From positions 1 to 18,621 of the forward strand of contig KE647380.1 in NCBI GenBank assembly GCA_000447185.1: a stretch of 18,621 bases of DNA. The letters are read 5' to 3'. Origin of the DNA: Vairimorpha apis BRL 01 (Eukaryota; Microsporidia; Nosematidae). The position numbers and the translations under genes were made by a program. Below the pieces are notes generated by a model, which was given only the letters and a program-made list of their open reading frames with translations, searched no databases and was not told the DNA's origin. This document shows, one piece after another, positions 1 through 10,562 of this stretch. Each line of letters starts with the position of its first letter. The first letter of the stretch is position 1.

Positions 1-83
1 GTAAAATTATGTAAATTATATATTTTTACTTTTAAAAAGTATTTTAATTTTCTAAGAGATAAGAATTATATAATATGATAGAT

Positions 84-713
84 CTAAAAAGATAAACCAA
101 ATTCTTGTATTTTATAACCTAGAAACAGTAATATATTTAAGTTATTTAAAATAAAAAATATTTTTTTATTTTCAAATAATTCAGTGTTATAATTAAAGTT
201 TAAATTTATATTATTTGATTTATTTATACAATTTAATAACACAAGAAAATCATCAAATATAATATTCATAATATTATTAAAATTGAAATTATGAAACATA
301 AATAACTTATTTTTTAATTCATCTATTTCTTTTTTAATATTTGTAAAGTTAGTAAAAATTTTGTCAAAATTCATCATTTTTTACAAAATAGTTAGATAAA
401 ATTTTATCTTTGATACTTTGTAAAGAATTTGTATCATTTAACAATAATGTAAAATGTATAATTTCATTATTAATTGTATTTTCAATAAAGAGATAACACA
501 TGTTTAAATTAATAAGATCAACAATATAAGTCGTTAGCTTATATATTGGATAAATTTCATCTAACATTTTATCAAGATTGCTTTTTGAATAAATGACAAT
601 TTAATAAGCTCATTTTTATTTATATCAGTCAATGAACCGAAAATATTTAAACAACATATTAGTGAATAAAATTTAAAATTTACAAAATAATTATTGCTTC
701 TTAAACTATACAT
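84..713 (-). CDS. Family-2 predicted secreted protein D (frame broken twice)
   Basis: I do not recognise this gene. It reads leftward in three overlapping open segments: 713 to about 567, 567-364 and 377-84. The breaks lie at a T4 run (567-570) and a T6 run (377-382); the two shifts are opposite in sign, so the net change is zero and the span equals about 209 codons. The first segment has a hydrophobic stretch (FYSLICCLNIF), which suggests a signal peptide or membrane anchor. The middle holds IYPIYKLTTYIVD, NMCYLFIEN and IIHFTLLLND, all with counterparts in E (14169-15020), as does the third segment (EIDELKNKLF, KKIFFILN). Start 713 is chosen because it gives the same leader length as E. The same frame stays open, without an ATG, upstream to about 826. 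The gene points away from gene A, with about 2.1 kb between. It could be a real gene with homopolymer errors or a young pseudogene. Confidence 0.55.
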
Positions 714-826
714 ATGGATAAATATTTTTATTTTTAAATATGTGATAATTATTGATAAAAGTGATCGTTGAATATGTAAATTATTTTTTAATGTTGTGTT
801 TTTTACATTTGAAAATGAACATTTTT

Positions 827-1982
827 ATAAAGTTATATAATTTTGATCTAGAAATAAAATCAATTTTAATATAAATAAATTACATATTTGTTGTTTTTCT
901 AAGAAACATATAGTATTTAACATTATCTCAAGTATCTATCATTATATCTCATATATATATATTTTTATCAATAATATAAAAATGATTGATATTAAAATTA
1001 ATATATAAAAAAATTATGGTTAAACATTTCAATTATTTCAAAATATGTTGAATTTCATTGTTTATAATGTATAAATTAACCTTGTATACAAATTTTGATA
1101 AAATAAAAATAATAAATCCATTTAATTCAAAACATAATTTAAATTTTTAATATATAGTTTAGATTCATAATTTAAAATATATGTATTTTAGTTGATCTAT
1201 TTAATATCTTTTTTTATTTTTTAAAAATTTATATTTTATATGAATTATATTGTTTTGTACTTTTTTCTATAACCATGTTTCTTTCTATTGATTATAAATT
1301 ATTGAAAAACACTATATCCTTATAAATATTTTCCTACATTTAATGAAAAAAATATCTTATTGCAAATAAACTAAAAATTTAGAATAATAATTAATAAGAA
1401 ATCTTTAACTGATATTTTTATTAATTTATGATTTTTAAACTGAATTTTCATTTTAATAAATGTATATAGATATCATAATTATTTTTATAAATATTGATAA
1501 TTTTTATGTTTACGGTTAATTTAGAAACATAGTTTTAAAAAATTAAATTTGTTTTAATGTTGTTTGTTTATGTATATTATTTAATTGTATAAGATTAACT
1601 TTTTAAAATTAACGATATTATTAATTCGATGATATATTAAAATTTTAACAATTATGAAAATATTATATGATTAAAAAGTTTTAAAATAATGTTTTAAAGA
1701 AAAATAAAAATATTTTGAAATGATCAATATTTTATAAAAAAAATTGATATATTTAAAAAAAATCGATTATTAAAAACTATTACTTCTTTGATAGCTAAAA
1801 GATATACCTTGAAAAAAATTTTAATAAAAAATTTTTTACATAAAAAAAGATTGAATCTAAGATGATTTAAAATAAAATTAATTATATGCAAGATTAATTA
1901 AAGATCAAAATTTTTTTGAAAATAGAACTTTGCTATACTTCTTAGAAAATATATATTTAGGATATACTTGTATTATATGTAT
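827..1982. other. AT-rich gene-free stretch
   Basis: About 1.15 kb of very AT-rich sequence with stops in every frame on both strands. There is a short AT dinucleotide run near 949-962. I see no gene, RNA or convincing repeat. It is part of the interval between divergent genes D and A. Confidence 0.6.
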
Positions 1983-2222
1983 TTATATATTATCACAATT
2001 AGAATTAAGTTGACTTTTGTACACAGTTTGTTCCTCCAATCCCTTCTCAGTAGCCACCTGTTCTTCCTCAGTAATTTGTTCGCCTTTGCTGGCTTCCATA
2101 GAGAGACTTTTTAAAGTCATTTTTAGCACTTTGGTTTTTATATATTTCTGTGTTTCGGTGTCTATATTTAATTCACTTCTATATTTTTTGTAAAAAGTCG
2201 TTGTAATTCCCTTCCATATCAT
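1983..2222 (-). CDS. Orphan 79-codon ORF, GC-richer than surroundings
   Basis: This is a 79-codon open frame on the minus strand. Its composition is clearly less AT-rich than the flanks (use of GGC, GAG, CAG, GTG) and its protein is charged, unlike the Asn/Ile-rich neighbours. The N-terminal part contains MIWKGITTTFYKKYRSEL and the C-terminal part is acidic (GEQITEEEQVATEKGLEEQ). In frame upstream of the ATG are codons for TRIIPYI and then a stop, so the conserved part may begin before the methionine or the piece may be truncated. The features suggest the tail of a mobile-element protein or a recently acquired gene fragment. That is a guess from composition; I recognise no domain or catalytic motif. 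It lies alone between divergent genes D and A. Confidence 0.4.
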   Translation of the reverse strand: MIWKGITTTFYKKYRSELNIDTETQKYIKTKVLKMTLKSLSMEASKGEQITEEEQVATEKGLEEQTVYKSQLNSNCDNI

Positions 2223-2785
2223 GATGTATGGTATTATCCTAGTAATTAATTATAAAACGTAAATTTTTATATGCTAATTGTAGAATAAAATATAATAATA
2301 TCAAGAAGAAATTGAGTGTTATAAAAAAATGTTTTTTTTTGCAATTTACAAAATTGAAAAAAATAAAATTATAAATAATATTTAAAAAAAATTCAATTAA
2401 AAACAATTTTTAATCTATATTTTAAATATAAATTTTTTTAAAAACTTAATGATTATTATGATAAATTAAAACTAAATATATTAAAAATAAACTTTTCACA
2501 AAAATGTTTACATTTTTAAATTTGAAAATAATTATATAGTTTACAAAAATGATAAATTTTATAACCAAGTTAATATAAAATTAATGATTTTAAAATAAAA
2601 AATTTCAATATTTATCAGGTATATGTAAATAAAAAAAAATTAGAATTTTTTATGCATAAAATTATCATTTTAAAATAAACATTATTCTAAATATATGATT
2701 AATTTATTTTTAAGTATATTTTAATTAATGTAAACAAAATAAGACATTGATAAAATAAATATATAAAAAATAAAATTTTAACTCC
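2223..2785. other. AT-rich upstream region of gene A
   Basis: About 560 bases with no coding frame. The interval presumably holds the promoter of the rightward gene A. I see only A/T-runs, and the C-rich motif immediately before the start codon is listed separately. Confidence 0.5.
2781..2785 (+). promoter_or_regulatory. C-rich motif abutting the start of gene A
   Basis: ACTCC lies directly before ATG 2786 in otherwise almost pure A/T. In microsporidia a short CCC-like (or GGG-like) motif just before the start codon is a known promoter element. C has CCC in the same place (16254-16256). B does not have it upstream, but has GGG at codons 2-3. Family knowledge plus inference. Confidence 0.3.
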
Positions 2786-3921
2786 ATGAAAATTATTATA
2801 TGGTTATGTTTTATGTATAGTACTTTTGCATCAAAAAATAAAAATGATATAATAAGTCACCAGAGAAATGCAATAAAGACTAATGATAACACTAAAATTG
2901 ATGTAATTATTTTTAATGATAAGATATTAGAAAATAATTTTATAGACAAAAACAAAAATGAAGAATTATTAATGAGTTCTTATCTAATAAAATTAAGTAC
3001 TAACATAACAGATGAAAAAAATTATTATATAGACACTTTCTATAATATACAAAACATTGTCGAATTTTGTAATATTGAAATAAATAATAATATTAATGAG
3101 TTAATTATTTCAAAAGCATTTATGTTTTTGTTTAATTTATTAGTACATGATATCAAAAATGCATTAAGTGGATTAAAATTTTTAAATCTCGAAAATGAAG
3201 ATATTACTAAAATAATTTTAAAATTTGATAAATGTCAGCCGCATTATCACTGTAATATACCAATTTTTATAAAAACTTTACAAGAATTATTAAATTTGGA
3301 TTATAAAATTGATCATTATTTAAATTATAAAAAATGTGTGAATATTTAAATTTCAATTTATTTTCGTTTCATAAAAATGTAACTTTATCTAATAAGAATT
3401 TAAATTCAAAAATACATTATAAATTGAAATTATTGAGAAAAAATGTAAATATAAATTTTGAATTGAATGAAGTGTTTAAATTTCTTATAAACATTACTAA
3501 TGAAATATCTAACAAAAATTTGAGAAATTTTTTCGTATATGGATTGCAAAATTTATTTATATGTGATGTTAGCACAAAAATGCCTCGTTATTTTAATATT
3601 CTAATTTTGTTATATACGTATAAAAATGAAAAACAAAATTATGATGTAGACTGGTACACTAAACTATTTTATATGTTATCTATCGAAAAAGATAAATTAA
3701 AAATTCCTAAATTCAAAAAAAGAATATTTAGAGATAATTTAGATAATGATAAATTTATATTTTTTAATTTGTATATAATAATGAATTCTACAGATATAGA
3801 CACGTCATTGGAATATATAAAGATATTGAAAAATAATGAAAAGCAGTTGAAACTTTTATATAATTCGATAATCTTAGTTAATGTTGTTAAAAGTAAAATT
3901 TATAGTTTATGTAGTCAATAA
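2786..3921 (+). CDS. Family-1 predicted secreted protein A (one frame break)
   Basis: Unrecognised protein. It is read in two segments, 2786-3349 (187 codons) and 3334-3921 (195 codons), which overlap at the A6 run 3329-3334; the shift is one base, and the total span is about 378 codons. The first segment starts with a signal-peptide-like leader (MKIIIWLCFMYSTFA, then SKNK). Both segments align with gene B: EFCNI, NLENEDITKIIL, TLQELLNLDY, FFVYGLQNLF, MPRYFNILILLYT, WYTKLFYMLS and YIIMNSTDID have counterparts there, and several also in C. No catalytic motif or later membrane segment is visible; the body looks helical and Asn/Lys-rich. The stop overlaps AATAAA (3920-3925), a possible polyadenylation signal. 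The second segment has its own ATG (3334), so a separate product cannot be excluded. The role is unknown; the leader suggests export or the cell surface. Confidence 0.65.
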
Positions 3922-4462
3922 TAAATTTTTTAAATTTTAATATAATTCTTTAAATCTTTAAATTAAAGATATTTCATTTATTATAACTTTTTTTTATAAA
4001 TAAGTTATTTTAAATATTAAATTTAATTATATAGATTCTTTTTAACCAACTATTTTTAATTTAAAAATTAAATATATTTGATTATTATAGAACATTTATT
4101 TAAAACACAAAAAGTGTTATAGTATTAATAGATTACCTAACCTATTTTCTTTTTACATATATAAAACCTTTCTTATGAAATTCTTACAACTTATCCTAAC
4201 CTACATATATCTATTATAAAATAAAAAAAGTATACTATAGATAATAATATATTCCATTTAAATATTTTTTATAATTTTTATACAGTAAAAAATTAATTTT
4301 AATCCTTTTTGAATGTAACACATAATATTATAAAATATAATAATAAATACTTTTTCGTTTAAAATTTACATCAAAATTAAAATAAATATAATTTTATTTA
4401 CAATTTATTACTTATCATATATATATAACTATATACCTTTAATGTCTCTTACTAATGACCAA
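3922..4462. other. Gene-free spacer with two CCTAACCTA motifs
   Basis: This is the tail-to-tail spacer between gene A and the D5-like relic. No coding frame is seen. The nine-base motif CCTAACCTA occurs twice, at 4136-4144 and 4195-4203. A small 5-bp hairpin (AACAC, A5 loop, GTGTT) lies at 4104-4118. Neither has a demonstrable function. Confidence 0.45.
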
Positions 4463-5596
4463 TTACTTCTTTGTCAGCAAAATTAATTTTGTTTCTTTAA
4501 TAATGTTTTCATTAGCATTTAAATCTTGTATATGATCATTAATCTTTTTAAAATATATTTTATACACAAAAGATTTTTTATCAGGAGAAATATCATTTTT
4601 AAAATATGCAGATATTATCTCCCAAGTAGATTTTACACTATCTAGAGTATATTTTAAATTAGTACTTAAAAATTTACTTAATCCATCTTTCATTTTTATC
4701 TTGTCATCCTTAACATAATTAAATGTGTTTGGCATTTTAATTTTCCTCATGGTTTCACCAGTATAATATTTAAATAGGAGATTTATAAATTTGTTGTAAA
4801 AACTATTATTATTTTCAATGCCTTCTACAAGTTTCTTATTTATACGTTTTTCATTTTTCTGTTTAGGTTTCTGCACAAATTTAGTATTAAAAGGGATAAT
4901 TAGTAGTCTACGCCAGACAGAATCGTCAGCACTTGTAAAGGTGGGAAAAGTAGTCATTGCTATAACGAACTTTGTCGTAAATTTAATCTTGAGATATTGT
5001 TATAGTTTAAAGAACGTGTTAAATATCATAATTATCGCACAATCTTTCTATTATTTCGCTTTAGAATCTTTTACAATTAGATTTTGATAAAAATGCGACT
5101 TTTTTGGTTAAAGATCTCTTATTACAAGATTAAGACAATCTAACTTCTTTTCATCATATGTAAAGAATTTTTATGGTAACGACGTTGAAAATAGTCTAAA
5201 TACTAAAGATAGAAGTTTTATTAATAAACTTTAATATTTCTTTCATTTCATATATAGATAATCAATTTATCATATATAGAGAAGTGTCTAGAAAAGATGC
5301 AAATAATATATAAATTAAATACGTTCACCATAATTACTAAATATCATATTTAGTATTTTTTCTATTTCATTTGTATTTTCTATTTTTGTGTAGTTTAATG
5401 GAAAAGTAATGGTTATAAATCGATTATAATAATATTCATGGAACGTTTTAGTATTTAGATTAATATAACCATTAATAAAAGTAAGTATTTTAAAATCACT
5501 GTCTAGTTTAGATCCAAAGTCATTATCTGTAAGTTTAAGTAAACATCGAATATAGATATAAGACAATGTTGAAATACTTTCTAGTTTTCTTTTCAA
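4463..5596 (-). pseudogene. Relic of D5-like superfamily-3 helicase (C-terminal half)
   Basis: Decayed gene resembling the D5-like primase-helicases of large DNA viruses, which prime and unwind DNA at replication forks. ORF 5596-5315 holds the N-terminal signature of the D5 helicase unit (LDSDFKILTFINGYINLNT, near 5500-5450). Between 5314 and 5082 the frame is lost. At 5064-5081 a P-loop-like SNCK is read, with a stop two codons after K, followed by EIIERLCDNYDI (5022-5057); the glycine expected before the lysine reads as cysteine. Only about 30 bases later comes the helicase tail, FTTKFVIAM then DDSVWRR (near 4925-4907) and TKFV. The roughly 80-90 residues that normally lie between, including Walker B, are absent. 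From 4957 the frame stays open for 164 codons to the natural-looking end (residues near 60-110 match the D5 C-terminal helical part). Composition is richer in GC than the flanks. Dead as a whole; the exact source virus or element cannot be named. Confidence 0.75.
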
Positions 5597-6384
5597 AAAC
5601 CTTATACGTGATATATATTTTTCAATCTGAGAACTTTCAAGAATTGTTTGTATTAATGGTTCAAAGAATGTGATATAACACTAGAGATTAAAACTTCACA
5701 ATCTTAGCCACTTTTCTCTACTTTCCATATAACACCTTTTTTAATATATGTATTGTTTTCACAAATTTTATTATATTAACTTGATCGCTTTTCATAAATG
5801 TATCAGATAATTTATCTGCTGAACGAAATGTTAAATAATTGATTAAGAGTATCTGATCTTCTCCTGAATATAATTTTATTATATTTTCAGAAGTTTTAAT
5901 AAATAAAAAGTTTTTTTCTATAATTCTTGTATTTTTGATGAATTATTAATTTGTTGATTAAAATAAATAGATTATTAAAAGAATTATTTATAATCATTTG
6001 TATATTATTAAATGTCTGAAGGGGTATTGATTATCTATATTAGTTTGCTTGTATAGTAAAATTTGTGTTCTCAAGTAAATGACTTTCGTATTTTCATAAA
6101 ATAAAAGCAAAGATTCATCAATCTTGTTATATTTTGATATTAGTTATGAAGTTGCTGGTATCCTTCTTTCCTCAGTAAACATTCCTTCAATATCGTAATC
6201 ATTAGAATTATTTCTTCCATCATTAAACATCTCTTCTATACAAGAGTCAATAGAAATATTTAAATATTTCTTTTAATACCCAAAAAAATTTTTTTTAAAC
6301 ATTTCTCAAAACGCCAAATAAAATTTAATTTGTACCAAATGAATTTCTAACTATCAAATTAATTCGACTTTTTGTATAAAACAC
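5597..6384 (-). pseudogene. Relic of D5-like primase-helicase (central linker)
   Basis: This is the upstream continuation of the helicase relic, broken by several stops and frame changes. Readable pieces, in order along the minus strand, are: VFYTKSRINLIVRNSFGTN (6384-6328); a segment from ATG 6230 containing MFNDGRNN and EGMFTEERRIPATS, with a stop at 6144-6146; IDESLLLFYENTKVIYL in the same frame after that stop; ADKLSDTFMKSDQVN (5819-5775); and YIKKGVIWKVEKSG near 5735-5690. The ADKLSDTF and GVIWKV pieces sit where D5-like proteins carry a conserved stretch before the helicase unit, so order and spacing agree with one gene. GC is higher than in the flanking desert. The 6384-6328 piece resembles the basic strand of a primase motif but could equally be linker. 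Confidence 0.55.
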
Positions 6385-6832
6385 TTTAAATTCCTCTGTC
6401 TTTATCATAACAGCCTAAGTATGTTTGTGTTTTAAATAGCTTAACATATGATCGATTAGAAATATGATATTAACATATACTTGCACAATTTCTCTTATAA
6501 TATACATATAACCACCATAATATTAGTATTAGAAGAATGATAGTTTTTTTCAGATTGTATTTATATAACAAGATTAAAACTAATTTGTTTTATAATAGTT
6601 CTCCAATTAAAATAATTAATTATCTTTTTTTATGATTTATCGGTATTGATTACATTTTGTTATGTTATATCGTTATATTTTAATTTATCTTCTAAACATG
6701 CGAAGGTTTCGTTCTAAATCCCATATAAAATAAGAGTTTATTTGTAATTATATTTACATTTAGATAATTGTCGTAACAATTAAATCATTCCTTTTATTTA
6801 TGAGTCTTGTTTCAATTTTCTTTAAAAAATAT

Positions 6833-7546
6833 TCTAACCAAATATCCATTCTACATAAGCAATTCTAAATCTATTCCTTTATATGTATCACTTTAAAATT
6901 CCTATTTTATATATTTTTTAATGTAAGTGCATCAGAGAATAAATATATTGTATCATCTTTAAAAAACCTAAAAATAAGATATGATGTATATTTTATCTAT
7001 CAAAATAAAAATTATATACGTGTGTGTATAAACTTAAATATACCTCATGATCAGAAAAAGATTCGATAATTTTATTTATTATGTTCTCTATCAATTTTTC
7101 ATCTCACTCTTAAATTATATTTTTTTAAAAATATGTTTGATTAATAATTTTTAAATTAATATCAAAAGATAAAAGTGTAAAATCTTTTACTTTACGTATT
7201 CAAAGTAATCTTCTTATCATCTTGTTTTTTTTAATCAAGTGGGTGCCTCATACGAGTCGCAATGATAATGTAAGTTACAGGAGCCTCGCGTATAATAAAA
7301 ATTTTAATTTTATTTTTTTCATACATGTTTTATTAATTCTCTGATTGATTGTTAAAAAAGAGAGGGGAAATTTTAATTTACATTTATATTCAAACTTAGA
7401 AATATTTAATTATTTGATATTTAAAATATTGTTCAATTCAAGTTATATTTCATTAATAAAAAATAAATAATTTAAACTTAGTTAACCTCAGATGAAGTGT
7501 GTTAAACGAAACTATTGCTAAAAATTTAACAAATCAAAAGGCTTTG
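6833..7546 (-). pseudogene. Probable relic of archaeo-eukaryotic primase domain
   Basis: Fragments in several frames, in the order expected for the primase half of a D5-like protein: KPFDLLNF (7546-7523); THFI, stop, G (7502-7485), recalling a conserved Thr-His...Gly near the start of viral primases; a GC-rich patch giving REAPVTYIIIATRMRHPLD (7290-7234); LLSFDINLKI with DIN at 7163-7155, in the place of the metal-binding acidic motif; NIHHILF (6992-6972), where the His-containing nucleotide-binding strand would be; and GIDLELLM, stop, NGYLVR (6877-6833), resembling the third motif. Each piece alone is weak. Together, on one strand, at plausible spacing and directly upstream of the helicase relic, they support one gene of about 950 codons. 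The domain is inactive: stops and frame changes separate every motif. Confidence 0.45.
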
Positions 7547-10500
7547 TCGTTGATATTTTATTATGGTTAGTTTTTGGCAGTCTTATTTTCATGTTATTAA
7601 GCATCATCCTTATTTTTTTCAGAGAATTTTATTTCAAATGAAAATATTTTTAAAAAAACGAATAAAAAATAATAGAAAAAATATGTTAAGATACCACAAA
7701 ACTATTTATATAAAAGAATTTTAAACAAAACTAAATTTACTTTTCTAAATTAACTTAGAAAATAATTTTGAATTTTAAAATATATTATTAAAATTTTTGC
7801 TTAAATAATTTAATATTTTTTATTATTTTTCTGATATTTATGTACAAAAAATGTTCTTTAATCACTTAAAAATTAAAAATATAAAATATACTTGACATTG
7901 ATTAAAAAGTTAAAATTTTTTTTGAATATTTTTAGCATGATATCATTATTTAAATTATAATGTTGTTTTGTTATTTAAATTTTAAAAATCTTAAAAAAAG
8001 ATTAATCTGAATAAACGAGTATACTCTAAGTTTAAATAGATTGATAAATTTAAAAGACTAAAAATGTAAAATATTGTAATTTTGAATAATTTTTACTAAT
8101 AATAATTTTAAATTTAAAAAAAATTTATATATTTTTGAAAATAATTAATAATAAAAAATAAAATATGGTTAATTTAAAATGAAAAAAGTATAAACATTTG
8201 AATAATTTTAATTAATAAAAACTTACCAAAAAATTTAAGCATAATTTTTTATAAAATTAAAAATGATGTTAATGTTTTCAAAATGTATAAAAACGTTATA
8301 ACATTTAAAATATTTATTTTTTGAAATATCTAAAAATTAAAATAAATTAAAATGTTAATTATACATGCGATTAAAAATATTAATAATCTTTTTTTATCTA
8401 AATTAAATAATACTTTTTTAGAAAAAATCAAGGAATTTTTAAATATGATATAAGTTATATTTTTATCTTTGCTAAAGTTTTTTTCAAAAATCTTATATGC
8501 TTACATTGTATTATAATCAAATTAACCAATGTTTTAATATGTTTAACTAAAAGTTGATTTGGTTTTATCTAGAAAAAAAACATTTCTTTTGTTTATAAAA
8601 TTAAGATTTACATATTAATGCAAAAAGATTAATTGTATTATACTAGATTTAAAATTTAAAAATTTTATAGAAATAATAAGTTAAAAAATAAATTATATAA
8701 TAAAAGTATTATTGATTTAAAGAAAATTATTTTTTTAGTTATAATATACCAGAAATATTTTATATATTTATATGTAATAATTAAAAAGAAATAAAGAAAA
8801 TTTTAGAAATACTAGTATTTACATAAAGAAATATTAATTTTTGTTAAAACATATACTATGAAAATTAATGTGTTTTAGTTACAAAAATAATTAAATAAAC
8901 TAAATAACAAATTTAAAAATATTACAATAAAAAAATATCATTCAACTAAATTGACTGTAAAAAAACCGTTTTTTTTATGAATTTTTCTGCATTTTTAAAT
9001 AATAATTGGTTTATTTTTTAGTAAACATAAATAAATAATCAAATATAAAAAAAATTAAAATACATTTACTTTTAAAAGTATCCCAAAATCATCTAGATAA
9101 AATTTAAATTCAAGTTAAATAATAAAAAAATATTAAATCAAGATTTTATTAATAATAAAGTTTTAAATAGGGATAAATTTAAATATATGAATAAAATTTT
9201 AATTACAACGTAATTTTAAAATTTTGTTACTGATAATTTTTTTTTAAATTATACACCAGATAAAAATCTTTTAATATCTATTAAAATACGAACTATAATT
9301 TATTATGATATATTCAAATATATATTATAAAATATCAATAATAAGGATAAAAATAATTTTAGATTTATTTATGTTTTCACCTTTTTATAATTTATTTACT
9401 ACACGGAAAGATATTTTTATAATTAAAATTAAAAATTATAACAAATCTTTTTTGCTTTTTTAGATATTACAAAATTCTAACAAAAAACAACAATTTTTAC
9501 AAATAAATTTTTATAATAATGATTGGATTTTAATTTTTAAACTATATATTTATATGAATACCAAAATGTAAAAAAATGTATAAGCTATTTTAACAAATAA
9601 AAATTAAATAAAACAAAATTATAAAATATAGACTGGTATAATTATTAAATAATAATAACAATGTGAAATTGATCGTAAAAATGATTTATAAAATAGCGCT
9701 ATAAAATTAATTTATTATTATAAATCTATATATTATTGTAATTTAATTTTATTTGAATTGACTAATTTGATAATATTAAATTTATTTTCATATAATATCA
9801 GTAAAAAATAAAATACATATAAAATTTATTACACTTAGCAGTAAAACTATTAAATTTGTAAACTGTACGATTCATAATTGTAAAAATTAATAGAAATTAT
9901 ATGAAAATGTTTATCAGATATTTAAATATATATACTCTTTTATAATCAATTATCATATATTTTTTCAAATAAATATGTAAATAGTTTATGCACAATTCTA
10001 ACAACTATTTTTTTATATATAATATTTTTGATTTATTAAATTAATACAAATAAAAATTTTACGTTATTTTAAAATTGATCATTTCTTGCTATAAATAAAT
10101 TTATTCTGTTTATATTTGTCAATGATAAATTATTTATTTTTTTGATATCATAAATTATATTAAATTTTTATATTAAAAGTTTGTTAAATTTTTGTGAAAT
10201 GTAAATAAAAAATAAATAGTATAAACATCTAAATAAATTTATATTCTAATAAAATTGTTTTTTATTAAAAGTAAAAATCACTATTGAAATGATTTAAATA
10301 GATTTTTTTTAGAAAATTAGATATTAAAATATTTTAAATATTTTTTTCTTATTACATGATACATATTAAAAAAAATTATTAATATTATATTTAAAATTTT
10401 TAAATATATTTTTTAGAATAAATTATCATGTTTACATTCGATTTTAAATTAAAATAAATTTTACTTTTTTTAAAATGTTCATTATGTCTAAGTTTTAATA

Positions 10501-10562
10501 AATTAATAATTAAAAACTTCAGAAAAAAATTATTAATTAATATAAATTTTTTTTTCAATTCT
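7547..10562. other. AT-rich desert of about 3 kb
   Basis: The longest gene-free interval. Apart from 7547-7640, which is slightly richer in GC and may hold more upstream remnant of the primase relic (a 25-codon minus-strand frame begins at ATG near 7590), it is nearly pure A/T with stops in all frames. No family-1 or family-2 remnant was recognised by reading. The last few hundred bases are presumably the promoter region of gene B. Confidence 0.5.

Noticed and set aside
4104..4118. Hairpin AACAC-A5-GTGTT as a terminator
   Set aside because: Only five base pairs, about 180 bases past gene A, in what looks like a eukaryotic genome. Probably chance.
4818..5087. Plus-strand open frame of 89 codons
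   Set aside because: It lies opposite the helicase relic, whose minus-strand frame carries recognisable motifs. The plus frame has none.
6701..6722. tRNA T-arm-like sequence (GGTTTCGTTCTAAATCCC)
   Set aside because: No matching D-arm, anticodon arm or acceptor stem is present around it.
7270..7280. GTAAGTTACAG as a tiny intron
   Set aside because: Eleven bases is too short for known spliceosomal introns, and no coding frame flanks it on the plus strand.
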